This document shows, piece by piece, positions 19,445-29,444 of a stretch of DNA of 64,000 bases. This DNA is from Chromatiales bacterium (lineage in GTDB: Bacteria; Pseudomonadota; Gammaproteobacteria; SpSt-1174), in assembly GCA_014762505.1 (NCBI GenBank), contig JABURS010000035.1:124001-188000 (forward strand), in the 5' to 3' direction. The position numbers and the translations under genes are program-made. Position 1 is the first letter of the stretch. Every line of letters starts with the position of its first letter. The notes beneath the pieces were generated by a model. That model did no database searches. It saw only the letters and a program-made list of their open reading frames with translations, and was not told where the DNA came from.

Positions 19445-20100
19445 TTCCGCGCCAGCGTGAGCCCGTCCCCGATCGGCAGCAGCGACAGCTCCACCCGCTC
19501 GTCCCGGTGCACCGCCTCGTTGAAGCGGCGGATGGCGCGGGTGCTGGCCTGCTGGTCGGTCTCGTCGGCGACGGCGCCGCCCCAGAGGGTGTTGTCGATG
19601 GCGATCACACCGCCGGGGCGCAGCAGCTCGTAACAGCGTTCGTAGTAGGCAGGATAGTTCTGCTTGTCGGCATCGATGAAGGCGAAGTCGAAGCGCCCGG
19701 CCTCGCCCTCGGCGAGCAACCGGTTGAGGGTGTCGATGCCGGGACCGATCTCGAGCCGGATGCGCCCCTCCAGGCCGGCCTCCTGCCAGTAGCGACGGGC
19801 GATCTGCGTCCACTCCTCGCTGGTATCACAGCAGATGAGCTCGCCCGTCTCGTCCATGGCCCGGGCGATACACAGTGCACTGTACCCGGTGAAGGTGCCG
19901 ATCTCCACGGCGCGTTGCACACCCAGCACCCCCACAAGCAGGCGCATGAACTGGCCCTGTTCGGGCGAGATCTGCATGCGCCCGTGCGGATGCGCCTGCG
20001 TCTCCTCACGCAGGCGTGCAAGCAGCGCGTCCTCGCGCAGCGAGACCTGCTTCAGGTAGTCGTAGAGTTCGTCGGACAGCCCCAGCGTGCGCGTCGACAT
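19435..20100 (-). CDS. Class I SAM-dependent O-methyltransferase (caffeoyl-CoA OMT family)
   Basis: A 221-aa Methyltransf_3-family enzyme. The SAM motif is AVEIGTFTGYSALCIARAM near residue 64, followed by DFAFIDADKQNYPAYYE near 136 (metal and substrate site) and GVIAIDNTLWGGAV near 167. Members methylate catechol-like small molecules in a divalent-metal-dependent way; the bacterial substrate is usually unknown, and the neighbours give no clue. Length fits the family. The TGA is within the gamma heptads; any read-through would give the low-complexity LQVTSRKLQVG string. Confidence 0.88.
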   Translation of the reverse strand: MSTRTLGLSDELYDYLKQVSLREDALLARLREETQAHPHGRMQISPEQGQFMRLLVGVLGVQRAVEIGTFTGYSALCIARAMDETGELICCDTSEEWTQIARRYWQEAGLEGRIRLEIGPGIDTLNRLLAEGEAGRFDFAFIDADKQNYPAYYERCYELLRPGGVIAIDNTLWGGAVADETDQQASTRAIRRFNEAVHRDERVELSLLPIGDGLTLARKKS

Positions 20101-20110
20101 GCCTCCTCCT

Positions 20111-20908
20111 TCATGCCGCCTCGTCCCCGTCGCCGACGAAGATGTCGCGATACCCCGTGTACATGCTCGCCAGCATGACGGGCACCATGACCAGCAGACC
20201 GAGGAAGAAGGGAATGGCAGCGAGCACGAAGAACAGGGTCATTATCAGCCCGTAGACGATCAACGGCAGGATGTTGCGCAGGCAGCCCACCAGGCTCAGC
20301 TTCATCGCCCGGATGGCGTCGACGTCGTCGTGCAACATCGCCAGCGAGGGGGCGAACCAGTAGGCCATGAGCACCGGGACGCTGAGCAGGAAGATGAACA
20401 GGCCGAAGAGGATCATGGGCAGCATCATGCTGGCCGGGTTCATGCCCTCGCCGTTGTTGGCGGCGAGAAACCCGATACCGAACAGGACGGGAACCATCAC
20501 GACCGCGGTGATGACGATGGTCGCGAGCAGGTAGAGACCACCGATGGCCGCCAGCCGTCCCAGGCGGTCGCGAAAGCCGATGAAGAGGTGGTCCACCCGC
20601 AGGCCCGTCCCCTCGCGATCCAGTGTCCATGCCCCCAGCATCAGGCCACCGGTCATGATGGCCATCAGGATGGTGGCCAGCAGACCCACCATGGGAAGAA
20701 TACTGAGAACGATGGTGATCACCATGAAGATCAGGCCGTTGAGAATCCAGATGACCGGGCTGCGGCCAAACAGGCGGAAGGCATCGGCGATCCACTTCCA
20801 GCCGTGGCCGATGGGCACGCGACGCGGCTCCACCAGGGCCCAGTCGCCGCCGGATGCCGTCACCAGATTGGCCTCCGGGGCCTGGTAGGGGTTGGTGGTC
20901 TCGTTCAT
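20111..20908 (-). CDS. Multi-helix membrane protein, BPSS1780-like, N-terminal NPYQAPE motif
   Basis: A 265-aa integral membrane protein with about six hydrophobic segments (about 48-80, 115-140, 158-182 and 205-245). The start is the ATG at 20908, which overlaps the preceding gene by ATGA. It opens MNETTNPYQAPEANLV; the sister gene upstream opens with a similar NPYQPPE motif. Mid-protein FAPSLAMLHDDVDAIRAMKLS, then an intramembrane pair, matches the BPSS1780 family of unknown function. Membrane topology and pairing suggest a heteromeric complex; no function is known. Confidence 0.8.
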   Translation of the reverse strand: MNETTNPYQAPEANLVTASGGDWALVEPRRVPIGHGWKWIADAFRLFGRSPVIWILNGLIFMVITIVLSILPMVGLLATILMAIMTGGLMLGAWTLDREGTGLRVDHLFIGFRDRLGRLAAIGGLYLLATIVITAVVMVPVLFGIGFLAANNGEGMNPASMMLPMILFGLFIFLLSVPVLMAYWFAPSLAMLHDDVDAIRAMKLSLVGCLRNILPLIVYGLIMTLFFVLAAIPFFLGLLVMVPVMLASMYTGYRDIFVGDGDEAA

Positions 20909-21705
20909 GCCGACAGGCCTCCCTCGTTCGTGGTAGTGGTTGCAACCTCTTGATCGGCACCGGCCTCGGCCACGCCGAAGACCTCCCGATACAGCACGCC
21001 GTGCACGTTGACCAGCAACGGCGCGGCCCAGATCCAGCCGATCAGCGAGACGATGCCCAGCAGCAGGATGAGCCAGCTCACCAGCAGCAGCACGAAGACC
21101 TGGAACCAGTGGCGTGTGATCCCCCGCCGGGAGGTCTCCAGCGCCTGCCAGGGCCCCAGACGGCGATCGGCGCCCAGCGGCAGCGCGAGGGTGTAGGCAA
21201 TGGCCAGGTAGATACCGGGCAGGATCAGCAGCAGGTAGCCGATGCCGGTGAGCAGGCTTTGCAGGAGCATGAGCCCGGCCAGCGGCAGGAACAGGCCGAC
21301 ATAGCCAAAGGCGGTATCGAAGGATGCCGTCAGCCCCGCCGCACGGCGCACGCCGATCATCAGGAGCCCGGCACCGAAGGGGGCCAGGACCGCATTGAGC
21401 AACAGCTGGGTGAGGTACTGTGCGGGGATACTGGCATTGAAGGCCTCCATGGAGCCCATCCACATCAGCCCCATGAAGTTGATCACCACGCTGGCCACGA
21501 TGGCGATGAGGCCGACGACCAGGGCCGCCCCCCAGAAGCTGCCCTTCATCCCGCCGGTGAGCCGCCAGGCCTCGCCCAGCACCTCGCCGATCTCCAGACG
21601 GTAGTCACCGGCCAGCCCGCCGGCGAGGGTGTTGCCGGGGCGTACGCGCCCCGTGGGATCGGAGACCGGGGATTCCGGTGGCTGGTAGGGGTTTTCCTGG
21701 GTCAT
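20905..21705 (-). CDS. Multi-helix membrane protein with N-terminal NPYQPPE motif
   Basis: A 266-aa membrane protein, first gene of a two-gene unit. After MTQENPYQPPESPVSD comes a soluble stretch of about 30 residues with DYRLEIGEVLGEAWRLT, then six or so hydrophobic helices (for example GAALVVGLIAIVASVVI near 62, GIGYLLLILPGIYLAIAYTLAL near 165, FVLLLVSWLILLLGIVSLIG near 210). The LPGIYLAIAY segment and YTLALPLGADRRLGPWQALE are seen in DUF975/YciC-like proteins. The ATG at 21705 is chosen because it places NPYQ at the N-terminus as in the sister gene. Confidence 0.8.
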   Translation of the reverse strand: MTQENPYQPPESPVSDPTGRVRPGNTLAGGLAGDYRLEIGEVLGEAWRLTGGMKGSFWGAALVVGLIAIVASVVINFMGLMWMGSMEAFNASIPAQYLTQLLLNAVLAPFGAGLLMIGVRRAAGLTASFDTAFGYVGLFLPLAGLMLLQSLLTGIGYLLLILPGIYLAIAYTLALPLGADRRLGPWQALETSRRGITRHWFQVFVLLLVSWLILLLGIVSLIGWIWAAPLLVNVHGVLYREVFGVAEAGADQEVATTTTNEGGLSA

Positions 21706-21838
21706 ACGCGCGGCGTCCCTGTTGTTGTTATGCTTGAAGAGTCTACGCGCAACCCCGGCTGCGATGCCAGTCGCACCCGTTACCTGCAAATGCCTGCCGG
21801 TCAGCCAGGACCGCGGCAGGCCCGACAGAGGATGCCCC

Positions 21839-22672
21839 GTGCAAGCCAAGCTGCTGCATCAGCTGATCGAGACGGCCCGCGCCCCCGAAGGGGAGGTGCC
21901 CCTGCTGGATACCGCCCTGGCCATTGCCATGCTGGAATACCCGAACCTGGACCGGCAGGCCTACCGTCGCCGGCTCGACGAGTGGGCCAGGACCCTGCAC
22001 CGGCGCCTGCCGGCGGACCCCGGCATCGAGGAACGCCTGCGCGCGCTCAACCAGTTCCTGTTCACCGAACAGGGCTTTGCCGGCAACCTCGAGAACTACT
22101 ACGATCCGCGCAACAGCTTCATCAACGACGTCCTCGACCAGCGCCGCGGCATCCCGCTCACCCTGTCCATCATCTACATCGAACTCGGCCGGCGGCTCGG
22201 CCTGCCGCTGGAGGGCGTGAGTTTCCCGGGGCACTTCCTCGTCCGCCTCAGCATGGAGGACGGCGCCCTGGTGCTCGATCCCTTCAACCGCGGCATGAGC
22301 CTCTCCGAGGAGGATCTCGACCGGCTGCTCCAGGACGTGGCCAGCGATCGCCCGGACGACCTCGGCCGGCTGCTGGCCGCGGCGCGCAAGCCGGAGATCG
22401 TGATCCGCCTGCTGCGCAACCTCAAGGCCGTCTACCAACGCGACGGCCAGACCGAGAAGGCCCTGGAGATCGTCAACCTGATCCTGGCCATCGACCCCAC
22501 GCAGTTGCCGGAGTACCGCGACCGCGGGCTGATCCTCACCGAACTCGACTGCAACCGGGCGGCCGCCGCCGACCTCGATCACTACCTCACCCACTACCCC
22601 ACCGACGAGGATGCGGACGCGATCCGCGCCCTGATCGCGGAACTGGCCGAGGAGCCCCAGCGCCTGCACTGA
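21839..22672 (+). CDS. SirB1 family transglutaminase-like/TPR protein
   Basis: A 277-aa protein of the SirB1/transglutaminase-like family with a TPR-like C-terminus. The core contains NYYDPRNSFINDVLDQRRGI, then PLTLSIIYIELGRRLGL and VSFPGHFLVRL near residue 130, the characteristic segment. The C-terminal 100 residues contain two or three TPR-like helical hairpins (ALEIVNLILAIDPTQLPEYR). The start is GTG at 21839, preceded by AGAGGA at 7 nt; upstream in-frame codons lack family resemblance. In gammaproteobacteria sirB1 often sits near prmC/prfA; not here. Its biochemical role is unclear. Confidence 0.87.
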   Translation: MQAKLLHQLIETARAPEGEVPLLDTALAIAMLEYPNLDRQAYRRRLDEWARTLHRRLPADPGIEERLRALNQFLFTEQGFAGNLENYYDPRNSFINDVLDQRRGIPLTLSIIYIELGRRLGLPLEGVSFPGHFLVRLSMEDGALVLDPFNRGMSLSEEDLDRLLQDVASDRPDDLGRLLAAARKPEIVIRLLRNLKAVYQRDGQTEKALEIVNLILAIDPTQLPEYRDRGLILTELDCNRAAAADLDHYLTHYPTDEDADAIRALIAELAEEPQRLH

Positions 22673-22730
22673 CCGTGGCATGCCATCGCCCGGCTGCGAA
22701 TGTCCCGCGGCCCTGTGCGATACTGTGCGC

Positions 22731-23992
22731 ATGAACGACCTCGAGACCTTTTACACCTTGGGCGTGGCCCTCGCGCTCGGCCTGCTGATCGGCGTGGAGC
22801 GCGGCTGGAAGGAGCGCGAGCTGGCCGAGGGCCGGCGCGTGGCCGGTATCCGCACCTTCGCCCTCATCGGCCTGCTCGGCGGGGTCTGGGGCCTGCTCTC
22901 CGAACAACTGGGCACCGCGGTGCTGGCCGTGGCCTTCGCCACGCTCGCGGCCGTGCTGGTGGGGGCCTATGCCCTGAGCCAGCGGCTGGACACCGACATC
23001 AGCATCACCGGCATCATCGCCGGCCTGCTGGCCTTCGCCTTCGGCGCCATGGCCACGCTGGGGCACACCTCGCTGGCGGCGGCCGGGGCCGTGGTGACCA
23101 CCATCCTGCTCGGCGTGAAACCCGTGCTGCATTCCTGGATCAACCGCCTGGAGCAGAAGGAACTCTACGCCACGTTCAAGCTGCTGCTGATCTCGGTGGT
23201 CATCCTGCCGCTGCTGCCCAACGAGGGATACGGCCCCTGGGCGGTACTCAACCCCTACAGGATCTGGTGGATGGTGGTGCTCATCGCCGGCATCTCCTTC
23301 ATCGGCTACTTCGCCATGAAGATCGTCGGCGAACGCCGCGGCATCCTGGCCACCGGGCTGTTTGCCGGGCTGGCCTCCTCCACCGCGGTGACAGTGAACT
23401 TCGCCCGTATCGCCCGCGGCGAGCGCGGCCTGGAAAACGTGCTCGCCGCCGGCACCCTGGTGGCCTGCGCCACCATGTTCCCGCGCATGCTGGTGGTCGC
23501 CGGCATCTTCAGCTGGTCGCTGGCCCTCGCCCTGCTGTGGCCGGTGCTGGTGATGATGGTCGTCAACTACCTTGCCGCCTGGGCCTTCTGGCAGCGCGCC
23601 GACAGCCACCCGGGCGGTGAGCGCGCCCGTCTGAGCAACCCCTTCGAACTCAGGCCCGCGGTGATCTTCGCCGCGCTGCTCACCGCCATCCTGCTGCTGT
23701 CGCGTGCACTGGAGGCCTCCCTGGGCGACGCCGGTCTCTACCTGCTGGCCGCCGCCTCGGGACTGGCCGACGTGGACGCCATCACCCTCTCCCTGGCCAA
23801 CATGGTACGCGAGGGCCTGACCGTCTCCACGGCCGCGCTGGCCATCCTCATCACCGCCGTCGCCAACTCGCTGGTCAAGGGCGGGCTCGCGCTCGGCATC
23901 GGCGGCCGCCGCTTCGGCAGCCGTGTCGGCCTGACCCTGCTTGCTGTAGTATCCTCCGGCCTCGCCACCTGGTGGCTGATTTCGACTACGCC

Positions 23993-23996
<4 letters not shown>
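22731..23996 (+). CDS. MgtC/SapB-type membrane protein with DUF4010 domain
   Basis: A 421-aa polytopic inner-membrane protein. The N-terminal 140 residues resemble MgtC (LGVALALGLLIGVERGWKER, RVAGIRTFALIGLLGG) and the rest is DUF4010 (ATGLFAGLASSTAVTVNFAR near 222; ASGLADVDAITLSLA near 345). About 12 hydrophobic segments. MgtC-domain proteins are tied to magnesium homeostasis and virulence in pathogens, but the transport function of the DUF4010 fusion is not established. The start ATG at 22731 precedes MNDLETFYTL. Its TGA overlaps the amgK ATG (ATGA), which suggests co-translation with the cell-wall recycling genes. Confidence 0.88.
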
Positions 23997-25665
<1,669 letters not shown>

Positions 25666-25717
25666 TACCGGGAGCCGGTCGTGTTAAGGTTTTTGCACAT
25701 GCACGAGACGATACTCC

Positions 25718-26173
25718 ATGCCCTTTGACGAACAACGCGTCGCCGAATCCTTCGCCTTCGACCCCGCGCAGATCGACGCGCTGCGCACGGGCTGGCGCGA
25801 CCTGCTCGACCTCGCCGTCTGGGGCGACCTGAAGACGCAGAAGATCGGTGCCGTACCCCGCCTGCGCAAACGCCTGCTGGAACTCGGCGAGAACCTGCGC
25901 TCGGTGATCAACGACCGCCGCTGGATCCCGCAGGAACGCGAGCGCATCAAGGGCGCCATGGGCGCCATGCTCAACCTGCGCGACGCCCTGCTGCAGCTCG
26001 AACGCGCCGCCCAGGTCATCGACGGCGGCGAGGACTTCGCCCGCTTCGAGACGGACCTGCTCGACTTTCGCCAGCAGCTGCTGGTCTTCATCGAAAAACA
26101 CGAACGGCTCTGGGGGGACCTGCTGGAATCGCTGTACGACGAGCCGCTCGACGATGAAGACGATGACGACTGA
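25718..26173 (+). CDS. Conserved-looking helical hypothetical protein with acidic tail
   Basis: A 151-aa protein that I do not recognise. It is almost fully helical by composition, with WRDLLDLAVWGDLKTQKIG, LRKRLLELGENLRSVIND and LLDFRQQLLVFIEKHERLWG, and it ends in a poly-acidic tail (EPLDDEDDDD). No signal peptide, transmembrane helix, zinc site or nucleotide motif. It sits 52 bp after murU and 22 bp before the GCS2-like ligase in the same direction, so it may belong to the recycling or the ligase operon. Such acidic-tail helical proteins often bind partners or nucleic-acid-binding proteins, but this is a guess. Confidence 0.7.
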   Translation: MPFDEQRVAESFAFDPAQIDALRTGWRDLLDLAVWGDLKTQKIGAVPRLRKRLLELGENLRSVINDRRWIPQERERIKGAMGAMLNLRDALLQLERAAQVIDGGEDFARFETDLLDFRQQLLVFIEKHERLWGDLLESLYDEPLDDEDDDD

Positions 26174-26195
26174 GTACTAGGCAGGGAGAGGCCGG

Positions 26196-27617
26196 ATGGG
26201 ACAGGAGATCGACAGCAGCGACTTCACGCCGGCCGACTTCGCCGCCTTCCACGCCCGACTCGTCAGAGAGACCGAAACCCTGCAGCAGTGGGAGACGGGG
26301 GGACGACTCTCGCAACGCGGCCCGGTCGCCGGCTTCGAGATCGAGGCCTGGCTGATCGACCGCGACGCCCGCCCCGCTCCGCGCAACGACGCGTTTCTCG
26401 CCGCCAGCGACGACCAGCTCACCTCGCCCGAACTCGCCCGCTTCAACGTCGAGCTCAACAACCGTCCGCAGCCTCTCTGCGATCGCGCCTTCAGCCTGCT
26501 CGAGGCAGACATCGCCCAGACCTGGGAACACGCCAGCGAGATCGCCGAGGCCATCGGTACCCGCCTGGTGATGACCGGCATCCTGCCCACGGTCACGGCG
26601 GCCGATCTCAGCATGGCCAACATGTCGAATCTCAATCGCTACCGGGCGCTGAACGCCCAGGTGTTCCGCCAGCGCGAGCACCGCCCGCTGCGGCTCGACA
26701 TCGCTGGCCACGAGCACCTGCGCTGCGAGCATCACGACGTGATGCTCGAGTCCGCCACCACCTCCTTCCAGCTGCACCTGCAGACGCCCATCGAACAGGC
26801 CGTGCGCGTGTACAACACCGCCATGCGGGTCTCGGCGCCGATGGTGGCCATCGCCGCCAACTCGCCCTATCTCTTCGGCCACGAGCTGTGGGAGGAGACG
26901 CGCATCCCGCTGTTCGAGCAGGCCGTGGAGATCGGCGGCTATGCCGGGGTCACGCGGGGCCCGCTGTGGCGCGTGGGCTTCGGCTCGGGGTACGCGCGCC
27001 ACTCCATCCTCGAGTGCTTTCGCGAGAACCTGGAACACTACCCGGTACTGCTGCCCATGGCACTGGCCGACGACGGCACGCTGCCACACCTGCGCCTGCA
27101 CAACGGCACCATCTGGCGCTGGAATCGTCCGCTGCTCGGCTTCGACGAGGACGGCAGGCCACATATCCGCATCGAGCATCGCGTCATGCCGGCCGGACCC
27201 ACCGTGGTCGACCAGGTCGCCAACGCCGCCTTCTTCTACGGCCTGGTGCAGGCCCTGGCCGCCGACGACAGGGAAGCGCTCCCCTTCGCCCGGGCGCGCG
27301 ACAATTTCTATGCGGCCGCCCGTCGCGGGCTGGCCGCTACCATCCGCTGGGACGATGACCGGCACGTGCCGATGCGTGAACTCATCCTGCATACCCTGCT
27401 GCCCGCGGCACGCAAGGGTCTGCGGCAACTGGGCATCGCACCGGATGACATCGCACGCTATCTGGACATCATCCAGGCACGCGCCGAGACCACGCAGAAC
27501 GGCGCTGAATGGCAGCGGCGCTGGGTCACCGTGCACGGCCGTAACATGGCCAGACTCACCGAGGACTATCTGCGCAAACAGTGGCAGGGACAGCCAGTAC
27601 ACGAATGGGACCTGTAA
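26196..27617 (+). CDS. Glutamate-cysteine-ligase-like protein (GCS2 family)
   Basis: A 473-aa member of the GCS2 (carboxylate-amine ligase) superfamily. The entry strand VAGFEIEAWLIDRDARPAP, with metal Glu in F-E-I-E, is near residue 48; RFNVELNNRP (substrate loop) near 87; SATTSFQLHLQTP near 187 and IEHRVMPAGPTVVDQVANAA near 325. GCS2 enzymes join glutamate to amines such as cysteine. The sequence is not the classic GshA (about 518 aa, proteobacterial) form, and no gshB lies nearby, so glutathione synthesis is not the safe reading. It is followed after 2 bp by an aspartoacylase-like hydrolase: a ligase/hydrolase pair. Confidence 0.85.
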   Translation: MGQEIDSSDFTPADFAAFHARLVRETETLQQWETGGRLSQRGPVAGFEIEAWLIDRDARPAPRNDAFLAASDDQLTSPELARFNVELNNRPQPLCDRAFSLLEADIAQTWEHASEIAEAIGTRLVMTGILPTVTAADLSMANMSNLNRYRALNAQVFRQREHRPLRLDIAGHEHLRCEHHDVMLESATTSFQLHLQTPIEQAVRVYNTAMRVSAPMVAIAANSPYLFGHELWEETRIPLFEQAVEIGGYAGVTRGPLWRVGFGSGYARHSILECFRENLEHYPVLLPMALADDGTLPHLRLHNGTIWRWNRPLLGFDEDGRPHIRIEHRVMPAGPTVVDQVANAAFFYGLVQALAADDREALPFARARDNFYAAARRGLAATIRWDDDRHVPMRELILHTLLPAARKGLRQLGIAPDDIARYLDIIQARAETTQNGAEWQRRWVTVHGRNMARLTEDYLRKQWQGQPVHEWDL

Positions 27618-27619
27618 TC

Positions 27620-28654
27620 ATGCGACCCGCACTGCTCACCGAGACCGACACCCTGCCCGACGGCCTGCTCGACACCGCGGCCCGTGACCTGCATCGGGTG
27701 CTGGACGGCCCGACGCTCATCCACCTGCCGGGACGGCGGGAGGCACCGCTGTTCGTCTCCGTGCTGCTGCACGGCAACGAAGACACGGGGCTGGTCGCGA
27801 TCCAGACACTGCTGCAACGCTACGCCGGGCAGGAACTGCCACGCGCCCTGTCGCTCTTCATCGGCAACGTCGCCGCCGCCCGCGAGGGTCGCCGCCGTCT
27901 GGACGGCCAGCCCGACTACAACCGCTGCTGGCCCGGCACCGAGCTGCCGTCCTGCGAGGAAACGCGCATGATGGATTACATCGTCCAAACCATGCGCCGA
28001 CGCCGGGCCTTTGCCAGCGTGGACGTCCACAACAACACCGGCCTCAACCCCCACTACGCCTGCATCAACCGGCTGGACAACGCCTTCCTGCAGCTCGCCG
28101 TACTGTTCGGCCGCACCGTGGTCTACTTCATCCGCCCGCGCGGCGTCGCCTCCATGGCCATGGCCGAGCTCTGTCCGTCCACCACCCTGGAATGCGGCAA
28201 GCCCGGCCAGGTCTACGGCGTGGAACATGCCGTCGAATACCTCGACGCCTGCCTGCATCTCGCCGAGATCCCCTCGCATGCCGTGAGCGAACATGACATC
28301 GATCTCTTCCACACCGTCGCCCAGGTGAAGGTGCCGGACGCATTCAGCTTCAGCTTCGGCCATAGCGCCGCCCACATCGCCTTCGACCCGGAACTCGAAC
28401 GCATGAACTTCCGCGAGGTGCCGGCCGGCACCGAGTTCGGTGTCATCGACGCACTCGCCGATGCGCGACTCGTCGCCTACGACGAGACCGGCGCCGACGT
28501 CACCGACGACTACTTCGAGATCCGCGACCAGCGCATCCTGCTCAGGCGCGCCATGATGCCCTCCATGCTCACGCTGGACGAACGGGTGGTGCGGCAGGAC
28601 TGCCTCTGTTACCTGATGGAGCGAATGGGGGCGGGACTTAGGGGTGAAGTGTGA
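27620..28654 (+). CDS. Succinylglutamate desuccinylase/aspartoacylase family zinc hydrolase (M14-like)
   Basis: A 344-aa AstE/aspartoacylase-fold metal hydrolase. The zinc motif is LHGNEDTG (H-x-x-E) near residue 52 and the second His is in SVDVHNNTGLNPHY near 135; the catalytic-Glu region is TLECGKPGQ near 190. Members cut N-acyl amino acids or gamma-glutamyl-type amides. The ATG at 27620 (MRPALLTETD) begins 2 bp after the ligase stop; an ATG at 27605 in the same frame would overlap it. The operon pairing suggests it reverses or trims what the GCS2-like enzyme makes. The stop codon lies in a beta heptad. Confidence 0.86.
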   Translation: MRPALLTETDTLPDGLLDTAARDLHRVLDGPTLIHLPGRREAPLFVSVLLHGNEDTGLVAIQTLLQRYAGQELPRALSLFIGNVAAAREGRRRLDGQPDYNRCWPGTELPSCEETRMMDYIVQTMRRRRAFASVDVHNNTGLNPHYACINRLDNAFLQLAVLFGRTVVYFIRPRGVASMAMAELCPSTTLECGKPGQVYGVEHAVEYLDACLHLAEIPSHAVSEHDIDLFHTVAQVKVPDAFSFSFGHSAAHIAFDPELERMNFREVPAGTEFGVIDALADARLVAYDETGADVTDDYFEIRDQRILLRRAMMPSMLTLDERVVRQDCLCYLMERMGAGLRGEV

Positions 28655-28820
28655 GGTAGGGAGGGCCGGGCCATTCAAGCGGGTATTGTCACAGAGGTCA
28701 CAGAATAAACGGGGTTTGCCTTCCCTCTGTGCGCTCTGTGTCCTCTGTGGCGAATAGACATTTCGCCTCACGCCTCACGTGTCCTCCCACGACGGACGAC
28801 GGACCACTGACAACGGACGG
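28641..28820. repeat. Three-family composite repeat locus between convergent genes
   Basis: Beta heptads GGGGTGA AGTGTGA GGTAGGG (28641-28661) cover the end of the hydrolase gene. Then a delta pair: left arm 28688-28705 (GTCACAGAGGTCACAGAA), a spacer of 19 nt, right arm 28725-28749 with three CTCTGTG units separated by CG and TC, and ending GGCG. Next come inverse beta heptads CGCCTCA CGCCTCA (28764-28777) and four alpha heptads GACGGAC GACGGAC CACTGAC AACGGAC (28791-28818). Layout and the junction TAGAC-N-TTTCGCCT match the 5.9-kb locus. Confidence 0.87.
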
Positions 28821-28862
28821 CGCGTTCAGGCAGGCGGGCATACCAGCCCCTGCTGCACACGA

Positions 28863-29444
28863 CTACTCCTCGGTCACAGTTTCAACCAGGTACCGCCAGA
28901 CCCTGAGCGTGTCCGACCAGTGGTCGGCCGGCAGACCGGCCTTGCGCTTGAGCTGGCGCAGGAACTCGGCGGGGTCGGGCAACTGTTCCCATACGCTCGG
29001 CAGGAAGGTCCCGCGTCGCGCGCCTTCCTGCAGGATTAGGCCATCGACTCCGGGACGCAGCTGGCGGACGAGGTCGGACTCGTCCTCGAACACCAGCTCT
29101 TCGGGTGGGCCGAGGATGGCGATATCGATTGTCAGGTCGTCGAGCTCATCGGCTCGCAGCGGGGGAAAGCGGGGATCGCGAAAGGCGGCGGCGAAGGCAT
29201 GTTCGGCCACGTCCTGCGCCAGGGGTTGATGCGGCTCGAGCGTGCCGATGCAACCGCGCAGCTCGCCGTGACGCCTGAGGGTGACGAAGGTGCCGCCCGT
29301 CTTTCGCAGGCGGGGCGGCAAGTCGTCGTGCGCGAGACGGAGGGGTTGCCCGCCATGCAGGCCCTGCTCGATGGACTGCCGCGCGACATCCAGCAGCTGC
29401 CGACGCTCGCCGGCGTCGAGCGCGGCCTCAGGCACGGCGCTCAC
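28863..29444 (-). CDS. amrA: AmmeMemoRadiSam system protein A (AMMECR1 domain)
   Basis: A 193-aa AMMECR1-domain protein. The family hallmark LRGCIGTLEPHQPLAQDV is near residue 62, preceded by GTFVTLRRHGE and followed by FRDPRFPPLRADELDDLTIDI near 90. The invariant Cys in L-R-G-C-I-G is kept. The reaction is unknown; the human homologue is linked to a disease syndrome. Its ATG overlaps the stop of the MEMO gene (4 nt), and a radical SAM gene stands divergent upstream, so this is the complete three-gene set. AMMECR1-MEMO-radical SAM co-occurrence is conserved across bacteria and archaea, but its product is not settled. Confidence 0.92.
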   Translation of the reverse strand: MSAVPEAALDAGERRQLLDVARQSIEQGLHGGQPLRLAHDDLPPRLRKTGGTFVTLRRHGELRGCIGTLEPHQPLAQDVAEHAFAAAFRDPRFPPLRADELDDLTIDIAILGPPEELVFEDESDLVRQLRPGVDGLILQEGARRGTFLPSVWEQLPDPAEFLRQLKRKAGLPADHWSDTLRVWRYLVETVTEE

